In this document: in pieces, positions 16,539 through 24,645 of the stretch
Layout: each line of letters opens with the position of its first letter
Numbering within the stretch: the first letter of the stretch is position 1
Position numbers and translations under genes: made by a program
Source of the DNA: Fictibacillus phosphorivorans
GTDB lineage: Bacteria > Bacillota > Bacilli > Bacillales > Fictibacillaceae
Reading direction: 5' to 3'
DNA length: 64,000 nucleotides
Assembly: GCF_001619875.1 (NCBI RefSeq)
Contig: NZ_LRFC01000001.1
Location: 1 to 64,000 of the forward strand
The notes under the pieces: model-generated
Seen by the model: the letters and a program-made list of their open reading frames with translations, nothing else
What the model was told of the DNA's origin: nothing
The model's database searches: none

Positions 16539-17096
16539 ATGAATCTAGATCAGCAACTGGTATCGGTTAAAAGTTCAGAGTCTGTTGCCCTTCATGATTT
16601 GTTTGGAGATCACAGAACGTTCGTTGTGTTAGTCAGACACCTCGGCTGACCTTATTATCAAGACTTCCTTGCGCAGTTGCGCGAGTCATATGAGGAGTTT
16701 GATCGATTGTCAGTAAAAGTGATCGTTGTTTCACCGGCAGATCGTGAGCAGATTCAAGAGTTCCTGGATGTACATGGTGTGTTTCCGTTTGAAATTTACG
16801 GAGACCCTGAACTGAACGTGTATCATGAGATGGGAAATCACCACATGTCCACGGTGAAAACCTTGCTGTCAGTAGGTGCGGATCTTATAAAAGGTGAAGT
16901 CAAAATAAGCGATATGTTGCCAAAAGAAAAAGATGAAAGAAAGCATTTCTTAAGCGCAGTAAAAAATCAAGATGTGAATGTGCAAGGTAGTTCATGGGTG
17001 TTTGATCGAAATGGTGAGGTTTTATGGAAGCACATGGATGATTCACCTGAAGATCATGCGAAAGTGGACGAAGTATTGAAGCAGCTGCAAAAATAA
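16539..17096 (+). CDS. Peroxiredoxin-like (AhpC-TSA_2/SelU-like) gene with in-frame UGA, candidate selenoprotein
   Basis: The reading frame starts at ATG 16539, 8 bases after AGGAGG, meets TGA at codon 37 (16647-16649) and stays open for 148 more codons to TAA at 17094. Read through, it gives a full-length 185-residue thioredoxin-fold protein of the AhpC-TSA_2 type. The UGA falls where relatives carry the redox Cys: RHLG-X-PYYQDF against the family's RHFGCPFC pattern. The region after it (VIVVSPADREQIQEFL, FEIYGDPELNVYHEMG, GSSWVFDRNGEVLW) is well conserved in style. A 7-bp hairpin with loop AGTT follows 18 bases downstream. Either selenocysteine is inserted, or this is a recent nonsense mutation (TGC to TGA); the sequence alone does not decide. 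Confidence 0.65.
16668..16685 (+). promoter_or_regulatory. Candidate bacterial SECIS hairpin
   Basis: CTTGCGC at 16668-16674 pairs over 7 bp (one G-U) with GCGCGAG at 16679-16685, closing the tetraloop AGTT. The loop begins 25 bases after the UGA and has G in its second position. Known bacterial SECIS elements have a short apical stem, a G among the first two loop bases and lie roughly 16 to 37 bases after UGA. Short hairpins like this also occur by chance. Confidence 0.5.
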
Positions 17097-17104
17097 CAAG
17101 GATC

Positions 17105-17140
17105 AAGCTGATAGGGCATGTGCTGTATCAGCTTTTTTCT
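17105..17140 (+). terminator. Rho-independent terminator after the redoxin gene
   Basis: A 9-bp perfect stem (AAGCTGATA with TATCAGCTT) followed by TTTTTTCTTG. Confidence 0.85.
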
Positions 17141-17165
17141 TGTGGTAAGGATCCGAAAAGAGAAC

Positions 17166-17270
17166 AATCACGGAAAAATGAATGACAATCAAGGGAAAAT
17201 TAGAGACAATCACGGAAAAAGGTCTGTATATCACGGAAAAAAGTCTATAAATCACGGAAAACAGGTAGTT
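17166..17270. repeat. Tandem array with 21-bp period, five copies
   Basis: AATCACGGAAAA-type units start at 17166, 17187, 17208, 17229 and 17250, exactly 21 bp apart. The first 12 bases of each unit are conserved, the rest drift. It lies between two convergent genes, next to the terminator. Confidence 0.92.
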
Positions 17271-17278
17271 GGCTGTTT

Positions 17279-17686
17279 TTAGACCCCAGGTTCTTTACCA
17301 GGCCTGCGGTTGGCCTCAGATTTGATCCACGATCGGATGCCCCTACCAGCAAAAGGCTCGTCCTTAAATCGAGGAATGATATGAAGATGAGCATGTGGAA
17401 TACTTTGGCCGCCGACTGGATTGACGTTCCAGCCAGTGCTGTAACCGTCTGGCTGATACTCCAAATCCAACAATTTCTTCGCTTTCTGCATCATTTCGTA
17501 TGTGTCTGTCCACTCTTTTTCACTTAAATCAAATACAGTTTCTTTATGGGCTTTTGGAATAATTAACCCTGCACCTTCCAAGATATCTTGTGCTTTCGGA
17601 CTTTGCAGAAAGTAGCAGCTATCATTCTCTAACTCTATTTTTTGCCCCGGAAAACTCATTGGGTAACAGAATAAACAACCATCCAT
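17279..17686 (-). CDS. HIT-family nucleotide hydrolase/transferase
   Basis: A 135-residue histidine-triad protein with HAHLHIIPRF near residue 97 (H-x-H-x-H motif) and an N-terminal CLFC pair suggesting a metal site. Members hydrolyse nucleotide phosphoramidates or dinucleoside polyphosphates. It is convergent with the SDR-redoxin unit and divergent from the thioesterase gene, and stands alone. The ribosome site is GGAGG about 11 bases upstream of ATG 17686. Confidence 0.87.
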   Translation of the reverse strand: MDGCLFCYPMSFPGQKIELENDSCYFLQSPKAQDILEGAGLIIPKAHKETVFDLSEKEWTDTYEMMQKAKKLLDLEYQPDGYSTGWNVNPVGGQSIPHAHLHIIPRFKDEPFAGRGIRSWIKSEANRRPGKEPGV

Positions 17687-17760
17687 AGGTTAAAACACCT
17701 CCAACATCATTTTTGCACATTTTTCATATTTCATACAAACAGAACAATTCAGGCGATTCA

Positions 17761-17806
17761 TTGACCGACTATCACACAAAATGATATGATTACGTTAAGA
17801 AAACGT
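17761..17806 (+). promoter_or_regulatory. Promoter of the thioesterase/phenylalanine dehydrogenase block with paa-type operator
   Basis: TTGACC (17761-17766) and TATGAT (17785-17790) are 18 bp apart. ACG-TTAAGAAA-ACGT follows at 17792-17806, with the flanking TTACG and ATAT also shared with the paaA site (TTACG-GTAAATAA-ACGT-AATAT). Position relative to the -10 box is the same. This ties the operon to the paa genes; the regulator is not proven. Confidence 0.6.
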
Positions 17807-17840
17807 TATATAAATTAGATGAAAGATATGAGGTGTGTGC

Positions 17841-18236
17841 ATGAAACCAGGCATGGAGGTAGGTCAAACAGCTACCATCACAGCTACCGTTACACCCGAT
17901 ATGTTTGCTCAATTTGAAGGGAAGCTGGTTCACCCAGCATATTCGACTGTCAGCATGGTTTACCATATGGAATGGGCAGCAAGGCAGATAATATTGCCAT
18001 ATCTTGAAGAACATGAAGAAGGAATCGGCGGGGGGATAGCAGCCAAACATATGGCACCGACTCCAGAAGGTGCTGAACTTACCGTTACAGCTACATTGAG
18101 AGAAGTAAACGGAAAAGCAGTTATTTGTGATGTGACCGTCTATAACGGAAAAGCGGTTGCAGGTGAAGGAGAAGTTACACAATATATCCTGCCAAGAGCA
18201 GCGATCACACAGAAAATTGAAGAGATGAAAATATAA
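17841..18236 (+). CDS. FlK-type hotdog thioesterase
   Basis: A 131-residue hotdog-fold protein like fluoroacetyl-CoA thioesterase FlK. The FlK triad Thr-Glu-His is matched in spacing: Thr in YSTVSMVYHMEW with the Glu 8 residues on, and the His in IAAKHMAPTP. Its substrate is unlikely to be fluoroacetyl-CoA; a housekeeping role on stalled phenylacetyl-CoA or pathway CoA esters, like PaaI, fits the shared operator. ATG at 17841 follows TGAGGTG by about 6 bases; GTG at 17835 lies inside that box. Phenylalanine dehydrogenase follows after 93 bp. Confidence 0.8.
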   Translation: MKPGMEVGQTATITATVTPDMFAQFEGKLVHPAYSTVSMVYHMEWAARQIILPYLEEHEEGIGGGIAAKHMAPTPEGAELTVTATLREVNGKAVICDVTVYNGKAVAGEGEVTQYILPRAAITQKIEEMKI

Positions 18237-18253
18237 AATTTTTTTTACATTAA

Positions 18254-18267
18254 TGAAAGCGCTTACA
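18254..18267 (+). promoter_or_regulatory. CcpA cre box upstream of phenylalanine dehydrogenase
   Basis: TGAAAGCGCTTACA matches all fixed positions of the cre consensus TGWNANCGNTNWCA. It lies 63 bp before the dehydrogenase start, after the thioesterase gene. Its sequence and role parallel the paaK cre box. Confidence 0.8.
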
Positions 18268-18329
18268 CTTTAAAGCAGCAAAGCAAAAGAGAAACAAAGT
18301 GAAAAGAGACATACTAGGGGGATTTACAC

Positions 18330-19430
18330 ATGTTTGAAAAAATTTCACAGCACGAGCAAGTTGTTTTTTGTAACGATCCATCAACAGGTCTCAAGGCAAT
18401 CATTGCTATACATAACACTACCCTTGGACCTGCTCTTGGCGGATGCAGAATGAGACCGTATGCGTCAGTTGATGAAGCATTAGAAGATGTTCTTCGCCTT
18501 TCAAAAGGCATGACATACAAGTGTGCAGGCGCAGATGTGGATTTTGGAGGCGGGAAATCAGTCATTATCGGAGATCCCACTTCTGATAAATCACCAGAGT
18601 TGTTCCGTGCTTTCGGTCAATTTGTTGATTCGTTAAACGGCAGATTCTACACAGGAACAGATATGGGTACGACGCCTGATGATTTTGTTCATGCGTTAAA
18701 AGAAACAAACTGTATTGTCGGTGTTCCAGAAGAATATGGCGGAAGCGGTGACTCTTCTGTTCCAACGGCTCAAGGCGTAATCTACGGACTTCAAGCAACG
18801 ATCCAAACGCTTGAAGGCACGGACGAATTAGCAGGGAGAGCTTATTCCATTCAAGGACTAGGAAAAGTTGGATTTAAAGTAGCTGAACAGCTTCTCGCTG
18901 CAGGCGCACAAATCTATGTAACAGATATTAATGAAAAAGCCTTAAAAATGATTCAAGAGAGAGCAGAATTGCTTCCAGGAAACGTGGAAGTTGTAGAAGG
19001 TAACGACATTTATGGAGTAGATGCAGATATCTTCATTCCTTGTGCACTTGGCGGAATCATAAACGACGAGACGATTGACAAGTTAAAAGTAAAAGCGATC
19101 GTAGGAAGCGCAAACAACCAGCTTCTAGAAGACAAACACGGTCTCTATCTGCAGCAGCAAGGCATTCTGTATGGACCTGACTATATCGTAAACGCAGGCG
19201 GCTTGATTCAAGTGGCTGATGAACTATACGGACCGAACAAAGCACGTGTTTTAACAAAAACGAGAGCGATCTATGACAGCTTGATCCAGATTTATAGCGA
19301 GAGCACGAAGAATCAAATTTCAACGATGGAAGCCGCAAACCTTTTCTGTGAAGAGAAGCTTGCTGCTAGAACAAAACGAAACAGCTTTTTTGCTCATAAC
19401 AGAAGACCAAAATGGCAGGTTCGAAACTAA
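18330..19430 (+). CDS. pdh: Phenylalanine dehydrogenase
   Basis: An NAD-dependent amino acid dehydrogenase of 366 residues that deaminates L-phenylalanine to phenylpyruvate. The family core is clear: KGMTYKCA and FGGGK with catalytic Lys residues, and IQGLGKVG for NAD. Two pocket positions separate it from leucine dehydrogenase: Gly in [10 protein letters not shown] (Ala in LeuDH) and Leu in [14 protein letters not shown] (Val in LeuDH). The C terminus (RNSFF, RRPKW) also follows known Bacillus/Lysinibacillus phenylalanine dehydrogenases. It heads a run with a 2-oxoacid dehydrogenase complex, 16 bp ahead of E1 alpha. Confidence 0.88.
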   Translation: MFEKISQHEQVVFCNDPSTGLKAIIAIHNTTLGPALGGCRMRPYASVDEALEDVLRLSKGMTYKCAGADVDFGGGKSVIIGDPTSDKSPELFRAFGQFVDSLNGRFYTGTDMGTTPDDFVHALKETNCIVGVPEEYGGSGDSSVPTAQGVIYGLQATIQTLEGTDELAGRAYSIQGLGKVGFKVAEQLLAAGAQIYVTDINEKALKMIQERAELLPGNVEVVEGNDIYGVDADIFIPCALGGIINDETIDKLKVKAIVGSANNQLLEDKHGLYLQQQGILYGPDYIVNAGGLIQVADELYGPNKARVLTKTRAIYDSLIQIYSESTKNQISTMEAANLFCEEKLAARTKRNSFFAHNRRPKWQVRN

Positions 19431-19446
19431 GGAGGGGCTTTAATCC

Positions 19447-20511
19447 ATGGAGAAGTTATTTCCGAAATTGCAGATCATTGATGAGAACGGCGAGTGGAAT
19501 GATGAAACATACCGCGGTGAGATCACAGAGGAACTAACGAAAGAGCTTTATACGAAGATGCTTCGTTCAAGACTTTTTGACCGCAAAGGGGTAAACCTTC
19601 AGCGTCAAGGAAGGATTGGTACGTACGTTCCGTTTGAGGGTCAGGAAGCATCACAGATCGGAAGCGCGATGGCGATGGGTGAAGGTGACTGGATGTTCCC
19701 GACTTATCGTGATCATGCGGCTACAATGACTTTTGGGCATTCACTAAAAACGCTCTTCCTTTATTGGAAAGGACGCCAAGAAGGGTGTATTCCGCCAGAA
19801 GGAAAGAACATTTTCCCTCCTGCCGTTCCGATTGCATCACAGCTTTTGCATGCGACGGGCGCAGCTTGGGCTGAAAAGTTAAAAGGAACAGACCGCGCTT
19901 CGATCGTTTACTTTGGAGACGGTGCAACTTCTGAAGGTGATTTTCACGAAGGATTGAACTTTGCGAGCGTGTTTAACGCACCTGTTATTTTCTTTAACCA
20001 AAATAACGGATTCGCAATTTCAGTTCCGATCGAAAAGCAGATGAAGAGTAAAACGATCGCTCAAAAAGCGGTAGCTTATGAGATGGAAGGCGTTCGTCTA
20101 GACGGAAATGATGTGTTTGCTGTCTACTTCCACACACGTACAGCAGTTGAACGCGCACGTAAAGGAGAAGGGCCAACATTAATTGAGGCGGTAACGTGGC
20201 GTTATGGCGCACATACAACGGCTGATGATCCTTCTAAATATAGAAACCAAGAAGAATCAACAAGTCGCCGAGAAACGACGGATCCGATTTTACGACTCGA
20301 ACGTTTTATGAAAAACGAAAACATGTGGGATGAGAAATGGGCTCTAGATCTCCAAGAATCACTGACAAGTGAGATTGAAGCAGCGGTAAAAGAGATGGAA
20401 GAAGCGCCAGCACCACATTATAATGATGTGTTTGATCATGTTTTTGCGGAAAATCCTTGGCCGATTGAAAGCCAAAAGAAAGCATACGCTCATTCAAGAG
20501 GTGATCGCTAA
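19447..20511 (+). CDS. 2-oxoacid dehydrogenase E1 alpha subunit
   Basis: A thiamine-diphosphate subunit of 354 residues. The ThDP motif GDGATSEGDFHEGLNFAS ends in NQNN as usual, and RYGAHTTADDPSKYR is the C-terminal phosphorylation-loop-like region. Similarity lies between PdhA and branched-chain E1 alpha, so the natural 2-oxoacid is not fixed by sequence. Between phenylalanine dehydrogenase and E2/E3, phenylpyruvate is a reasonable substrate, giving phenylacetyl-CoA. Stop and E1 beta start overlap (TAATG). Confidence 0.87.
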   Translation: MEKLFPKLQIIDENGEWNDETYRGEITEELTKELYTKMLRSRLFDRKGVNLQRQGRIGTYVPFEGQEASQIGSAMAMGEGDWMFPTYRDHAATMTFGHSLKTLFLYWKGRQEGCIPPEGKNIFPPAVPIASQLLHATGAAWAEKLKGTDRASIVYFGDGATSEGDFHEGLNFASVFNAPVIFFNQNNGFAISVPIEKQMKSKTIAQKAVAYEMEGVRLDGNDVFAVYFHTRTAVERARKGEGPTLIEAVTWRYGAHTTADDPSKYRNQEESTSRRETTDPILRLERFMKNENMWDEKWALDLQESLTSEIEAAVKEMEEAPAPHYNDVFDHVFAENPWPIESQKKAYAHSRGDR

Positions 20512-21506
20512 TGACAACGGCAGTTGATACGAAGAAATTAACGATGGTTCAAGCCGTAACAGACGGCATGAGAGTAATGATGAAAGAGCAGGAAAACGTA
20601 ATCGTACTTGGCGAAGACGTTGGTCAAAATGGCGGTGTGTTCCGTGCAACGGATGGCCTTGTGGCTGAATTTGGCGATAAGCGTGTCATTGATACACCTC
20701 TTGCAGAGTCTGGCATCATCGGGACTTCTATCGGTCTTGCGATGAACGGATTCAAACCGATTGCTGAGATGCAGTTCCTTGGGTTCATCTATCCGGCGTT
20801 TAACCAGATAATGACGCATGCATCCCGAATTCGTGCGAGAACGCTTGGAGCTTTTACCGTGCCGATGGTTATTCGTGCACCATTTGGAGCAGGAGTGCGC
20901 GCACCAGAGATCCACTCAGATTCCGTTGAAGCACTATTTACGGGAATGCCAGGGATGAAGGTTGTTGTTCCATCTAATCCGTATGATGCAAAAGGCATGC
21001 TGATTTCTGCGATTGAAGATCCAGATCCAGTTCTTTTCCTAGAGCCGATGCGCTGCTACAGAAGTACAAAGATGGATGTACCTGATGGCAAGTACAATGT
21101 TCCACTTGGAAAAGCAGCCCGTCTTCAGGAAGGGGACGACGTAACGGTTTTTGCATACGGTGCGATGATTGATGTTGTTATGAAAGCTGCTAAGACGGCA
21201 GAAGGAAAAGGCATCAAGTGTGATGTGATCGACCTTCGTTCACTTTATCCTTTAGATAAAGACATGATTGCAGAGAGCGTCCAAAAAACGGGCCGTGCAG
21301 TAATCGTTCACGAAGCACCTGGAACAGGCGGACTAGGCGAGACCATCATGTCACTCATTAACGATACATCGTTCCTTTATATGAAGGCGCCAATCGAGCG
21401 TGTAACAGGATTCGATACACCAGTACCGATGTTTGCACTGGAAGATCACTATCTGCCGAGCGCAGAACGTGTTGTGCAGGCAATTGAAAAAGTAACGCAA
21501 TTTTAG
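20511..21506 (+). CDS. 2-oxoacid dehydrogenase E1 beta subunit
   Basis: The 331-residue partner of E1 alpha. It carries the transketolase pyrimidine-binding domain (VLGEDVGQNGGVFRATDGL near 30, then PLAESGIIGTSIGLA) and a C-terminal domain with VIDLRSLYPLD and VHEAP. It is the E1 beta pattern common to pyruvate and branched-chain complexes. Start overlaps the end of E1 alpha; E2 follows after 12 bases. Confidence 0.9.
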   Translation: MTTAVDTKKLTMVQAVTDGMRVMMKEQENVIVLGEDVGQNGGVFRATDGLVAEFGDKRVIDTPLAESGIIGTSIGLAMNGFKPIAEMQFLGFIYPAFNQIMTHASRIRARTLGAFTVPMVIRAPFGAGVRAPEIHSDSVEALFTGMPGMKVVVPSNPYDAKGMLISAIEDPDPVLFLEPMRCYRSTKMDVPDGKYNVPLGKAARLQEGDDVTVFAYGAMIDVVMKAAKTAEGKGIKCDVIDLRSLYPLDKDMIAESVQKTGRAVIVHEAPGTGGLGETIMSLINDTSFLYMKAPIERVTGFDTPVPMFALEDHYLPSAERVVQAIEKVTQF

Positions 21507-21518
21507 GAGGTGAGTTCA

Positions 21519-22793
21519 GTGGTAGAAGTGAAATTACATGATATCGGAGAAGGCATGCACGAAGGAGAAGTGATTCACTTTTTTGTTAAAACAGGCGATT
21601 CCGTAAAAATTGACCAGCCGCTAGTAGAAGTGCAGACAGATAAAGTGACAGCAGAACTTCCTTCACCTGCAGCCGGAACAATTAAAGACATCAAAGTAAA
21701 AGAAGGCGATGTGGTAACGGTCGGATCGGTTATCTTAACGATCGAAGCGGTTTCAACATCTACGGCACCATCTTCAAAAACAGAAGACAAGGTGAACGTT
21801 GAAGAGCCAGTCGTTGATAAAATCGTCAAAGCTCCAAGCAGCACCACTTTTGCTGGAGGCATCGCAACACTGAACAAGCGTGTGCTTGCAGCTCCTTTTA
21901 CAAGAAAAATTGCCCGTGAGAACGGTGTAGATATTGAACAGATTACCGGTACAGGAGCTGGCGGACGTGTAACCGATCAAGACGTTTATAACTTTATCGA
22001 GAATGGCTCAGCACCAAAAGCAGAAGAGAAGATTAAGAGTGAAGCTCCTAAAGAAGTGAATACAGCTCCATCGTTTACAACAAAGAATGCAGAAGAGATT
22101 CCGTTTAAAGGACGCAGAAAACAGATTGCCAAGAAAATGGTTCAGTCTCTTACAACGATTCCGCACGTCACTCATTTTGAAGAGATCGATGTGACCGCTG
22201 TTATGGATCTGAAGAAGCAGCTTAAAGCGATGGATCCTGACAACAAACGCGGCATGAACGTGTCTGTTGCGGCTTTCTTTGTAAAAGCGATTCAAATTGC
22301 ACTAAAAGACTTCCCAATTTTCAACGCGAAGCTTGATGAAGAGAATGAAGTGATCCGATTAGAGAAAAACGTTAATATCGGGATCGCCACTGACTCTGAT
22401 GAAGGTCTGATCGTACCTGTTATTTCTCACGTCGAGCAGCGCAATGTACGTGATATCGCTGTGGATATGAAGGATAAGATCACACGTGCGAAAACAAACA
22501 AGTTGAAGGGTTCAGATATGACAGGCGGTACATTTACGATTTCTAACGTAGGACCGCTCGGATCAATCGCAGCGACACCGATCATCAATCACCCAGAAGT
22601 GGCGCTTATGGCATTTCATAAAACAAAGAAAACCCCAGTAGTTGTGGGCAACGAAATCGTGATCCGTTCGATGATGAACGTATCCATGTCATTTGATCAC
22701 CGAGTGGCGGATGGCGCAACAGCTGTTATGTTCACGAACCGTGTAAAAGAACTCATCGAGAATCCATACTTCATGACACTGGAGCTGATATAG
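21519..22793 (+). CDS. 2-oxoacid dehydrogenase E2, dihydrolipoamide acyltransferase
   Basis: A 424-residue core enzyme with three parts in order: one lipoyl domain with the modified Lys in VQTDKVTAELPSP near residue 43, a peripheral-subunit-binding domain near 122-158 (APFTRKIAREN, TGTGAGGRVT), and a catalytic domain with FDHRVADGA near the C terminus. GTG at 21519 was chosen because TTAGGAGG lies 8 bases upstream. Only one lipoyl domain is present, as in branched-chain complexes. E3 starts at the next base after the stop. Confidence 0.9.
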   Translation: MVEVKLHDIGEGMHEGEVIHFFVKTGDSVKIDQPLVEVQTDKVTAELPSPAAGTIKDIKVKEGDVVTVGSVILTIEAVSTSTAPSSKTEDKVNVEEPVVDKIVKAPSSTTFAGGIATLNKRVLAAPFTRKIARENGVDIEQITGTGAGGRVTDQDVYNFIENGSAPKAEEKIKSEAPKEVNTAPSFTTKNAEEIPFKGRRKQIAKKMVQSLTTIPHVTHFEEIDVTAVMDLKKQLKAMDPDNKRGMNVSVAAFFVKAIQIALKDFPIFNAKLDEENEVIRLEKNVNIGIATDSDEGLIVPVISHVEQRNVRDIAVDMKDKITRAKTNKLKGSDMTGGTFTISNVGPLGSIAATPIINHPEVALMAFHKTKKTPVVVGNEIVIRSMMNVSMSFDHRVADGATAVMFTNRVKELIENPYFMTLELI

Positions 22794-24227
22794 ATGGTTG
22801 TAGGTGATTTTGCAACAAAACGACAGCTGGTGATTATCGGCGGCGGACCTGGCGGATATCATGCTGCGATCCGTGCGGCTCAGCTTGGAATGGAAGTCAC
22901 GCTGATTGAAAAGGAAAAGCTAGGCGGTGTTTGTCTCCATAAAGGTTGCATTCCCTCAAAGAGTCTGACACAGGCAGCAGCTAATTTATCAGCGCTTTCT
23001 CAATTCAACCAGATGGGGATCTCGGTTACAGAAGCGAGTTTTGAGTATGACACGTTCACAAACTATTATTCTTCTGTTGTAGCTGGTCTTCAAAAGGGTG
23101 TAGAAGCGTTAATTAAAGCGAACAAGATCGAGCATTTAACGGGTAAAGCATCCTTTATGTCAGGTGAGAGAATCGGAATCGATTCTGGCCATCACTTTGA
23201 GATGTACGAATTCGAGTACGCTCTTATTGCTACAGGGAGCTCACCGTTATTACCGGATCATGCAGCACTTTCAAACCGGGTGATGACACCTCACACGTTG
23301 TGGAAGTTGAGTGGGGTGCCAGCAAGTCTTTTAATCTATGGGGAAGATTACTTCGCTTTAGAGGCAGCGATGGCATATAAGCAGCTTGGAAGTGATGTAA
23401 ACTTAGTGATTCCAGCTGAAGGCTTTGGTTTAGACGCTAGCATTGAAAAAGAATTACAGCGTGTGCTGAAGAAAAACAAGATTAAAGTCTTCAAGAATCA
23501 TAGTTGGGATAGCGCTGAGGAAGCTAGTGATACCGTTACCGTAACGTTAAAAAAAGACGATGGTGAGAAAGTATCTGTGGAAGCTTCACACGTGTTGTAT
23601 GCCGCCGGCTATTCGCCCAATGTGGAAGATCTTGGTCTTGAAAGCCTTGGACTAGAACGTGACGAAGAAGGCTTTATTATTGTAAACGAACATAGTCAAA
23701 GCAGCATAGCCAACATCTATGCCGCAGGTGACTGTACGATCGGAATGAAGTTAGCTTCAAAAGCGATCAAACAAGGAAAGACTGCAGCTGAACATATGTC
23801 AGGACATAAGTCAGCGTTCTCTTTAAGTTTGATACCTTTTGTGGTGCACACGAACCCGCCGATTGCCTCTGTTGGACTGACAGAAGAACAGGCTCGTGCG
23901 GAAGGATATGAAGTGAAAACCGGGCAGTTTTCCATGAGCGGCAATGGGTTTGCTTCCATACTCGGTCAAAAAGAAGGGCTGTCCAAAATGATAATGGATG
24001 CGAAGAGCGATGTTGTGCTCGGCGTTCATATGATGGGAGCGGGCGCCATCGAAATGATTCAAGCAGGAACATATGCGCTAGAGATGGTTGCGAGGGAAGA
24101 GGATCTAGCCTATCCCATTTACGCACACCCAGCTTTGAACGAAGCTTGGCTTGAAGCGATTGAAAGTATAAGCGGAAAAGCGATTCATGTACCGCCAGCG
24201 CGAAAAAAAGAGAAAAGTTCTGTGTAA
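22794..24227 (+). CDS. Dihydrolipoyl dehydrogenase E3
   Basis: A flavoprotein disulfide reductase of 477 residues that reoxidises the lipoyl group of E2. FAD motif GGGPGGYHAA near residue 16, redox disulfide GGVCLHKGCIPSK near 45-57, second FAD motif YAAGDCT near 310, and the C-terminal interface HPALNEAW with the His-Glu pair. The NAD motif is weak (YGEDYFALEAA where GGGYIGLE is usual), so coenzyme binding deserves caution. Abuts E2 without a gap. Confidence 0.88.
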   Translation: MVVGDFATKRQLVIIGGGPGGYHAAIRAAQLGMEVTLIEKEKLGGVCLHKGCIPSKSLTQAAANLSALSQFNQMGISVTEASFEYDTFTNYYSSVVAGLQKGVEALIKANKIEHLTGKASFMSGERIGIDSGHHFEMYEFEYALIATGSSPLLPDHAALSNRVMTPHTLWKLSGVPASLLIYGEDYFALEAAMAYKQLGSDVNLVIPAEGFGLDASIEKELQRVLKKNKIKVFKNHSWDSAEEASDTVTVTLKKDDGEKVSVEASHVLYAAGYSPNVEDLGLESLGLERDEEGFIIVNEHSQSSIANIYAAGDCTIGMKLASKAIKQGKTAAEHMSGHKSAFSLSLIPFVVHTNPPIASVGLTEEQARAEGYEVKTGQFSMSGNGFASILGQKEGLSKMIMDAKSDVVLGVHMMGAGAIEMIQAGTYALEMVAREEDLAYPIYAHPALNEAWLEAIESISGKAIHVPPARKKEKSSV

Positions 24228-24247
24228 GTGAAAGTGTGAGTGAAGGG

Positions 24248-24277
24248 AAAAGCGGTCTAATCGGCCGCTTTTTTTTA
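24248..24277 (+). terminator. Terminator of the phenylalanine dehydrogenase operon
   Basis: AAAGCGG pairs with CCGCTTT over a short loop and is followed by eight T residues. Bases 24278-24645 hold no gene; the only structure noticed is a weak pair of 21-bp units with GTGAGTA/ATGAGTA at 24347 and 24368. Confidence 0.8.
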
Positions 24278-24645
24278 TAGTTGACGATGTTGGGTTGAGG
24301 GTATAAATGAGTTCCGAATTGTAGAAAAATGTCGTTTCGTCATTATGTGAGTAAAACTCGCCAATATATGAGTAGAACTGGAGAAATGATAGCTTGAATT
24401 TGGTAAATTAAGTTTAGAAGTATTCTTAACAGGTGTATTAATACCCCACACCGTATTAGTGACTACAAAGTTCTCCATCTTAACTACCTGCAATCCTGCT
24501 AGTACAAAGGTGATTTTATACGAATTTACACACAATTATCACTCACATGCCATTTTCTTTTTTTGGCTACATATATTAAAATGGCGATAAGATAAAATCC
24601 GCGCTAATCAAGCACGGCGGATATAAAAGAAGTGAGGAATGCTGT

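Noticed and set aside
16539-16649. Simple call of a short 36-codon gene or a gene starting at 16677
   Set aside because: The frame continues past the UGA with family-like sequence, and the ATG at 16539 has the only good ribosome site; the later start at 16677 would lack the redox motif and the first strand of the fold.
17166-17270. CRISPR array
   Set aside because: The units are about 12 conserved bases in a 21-bp period, with no 30-bp spacers and no cas genes in the window. The same reasoning holds for the arrays at 69 and 46044.
18330-19430. Leucine dehydrogenase (bcd), as is usual in Bacillus bkd operons
   Set aside because: The pocket residues (Gly in YTGTDMG, Leu in NAGGLIQV) and the C-terminal RRPKW motif follow phenylalanine dehydrogenase, not leucine dehydrogenase.
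24278-24645. Riboswitch or T-box in the 370-bp gap before murG
   Set aside because: No T-box sequence (GGTGG), no known aptamer blocks and no terminator before murG were seen; only two weak 21-bp-like units.
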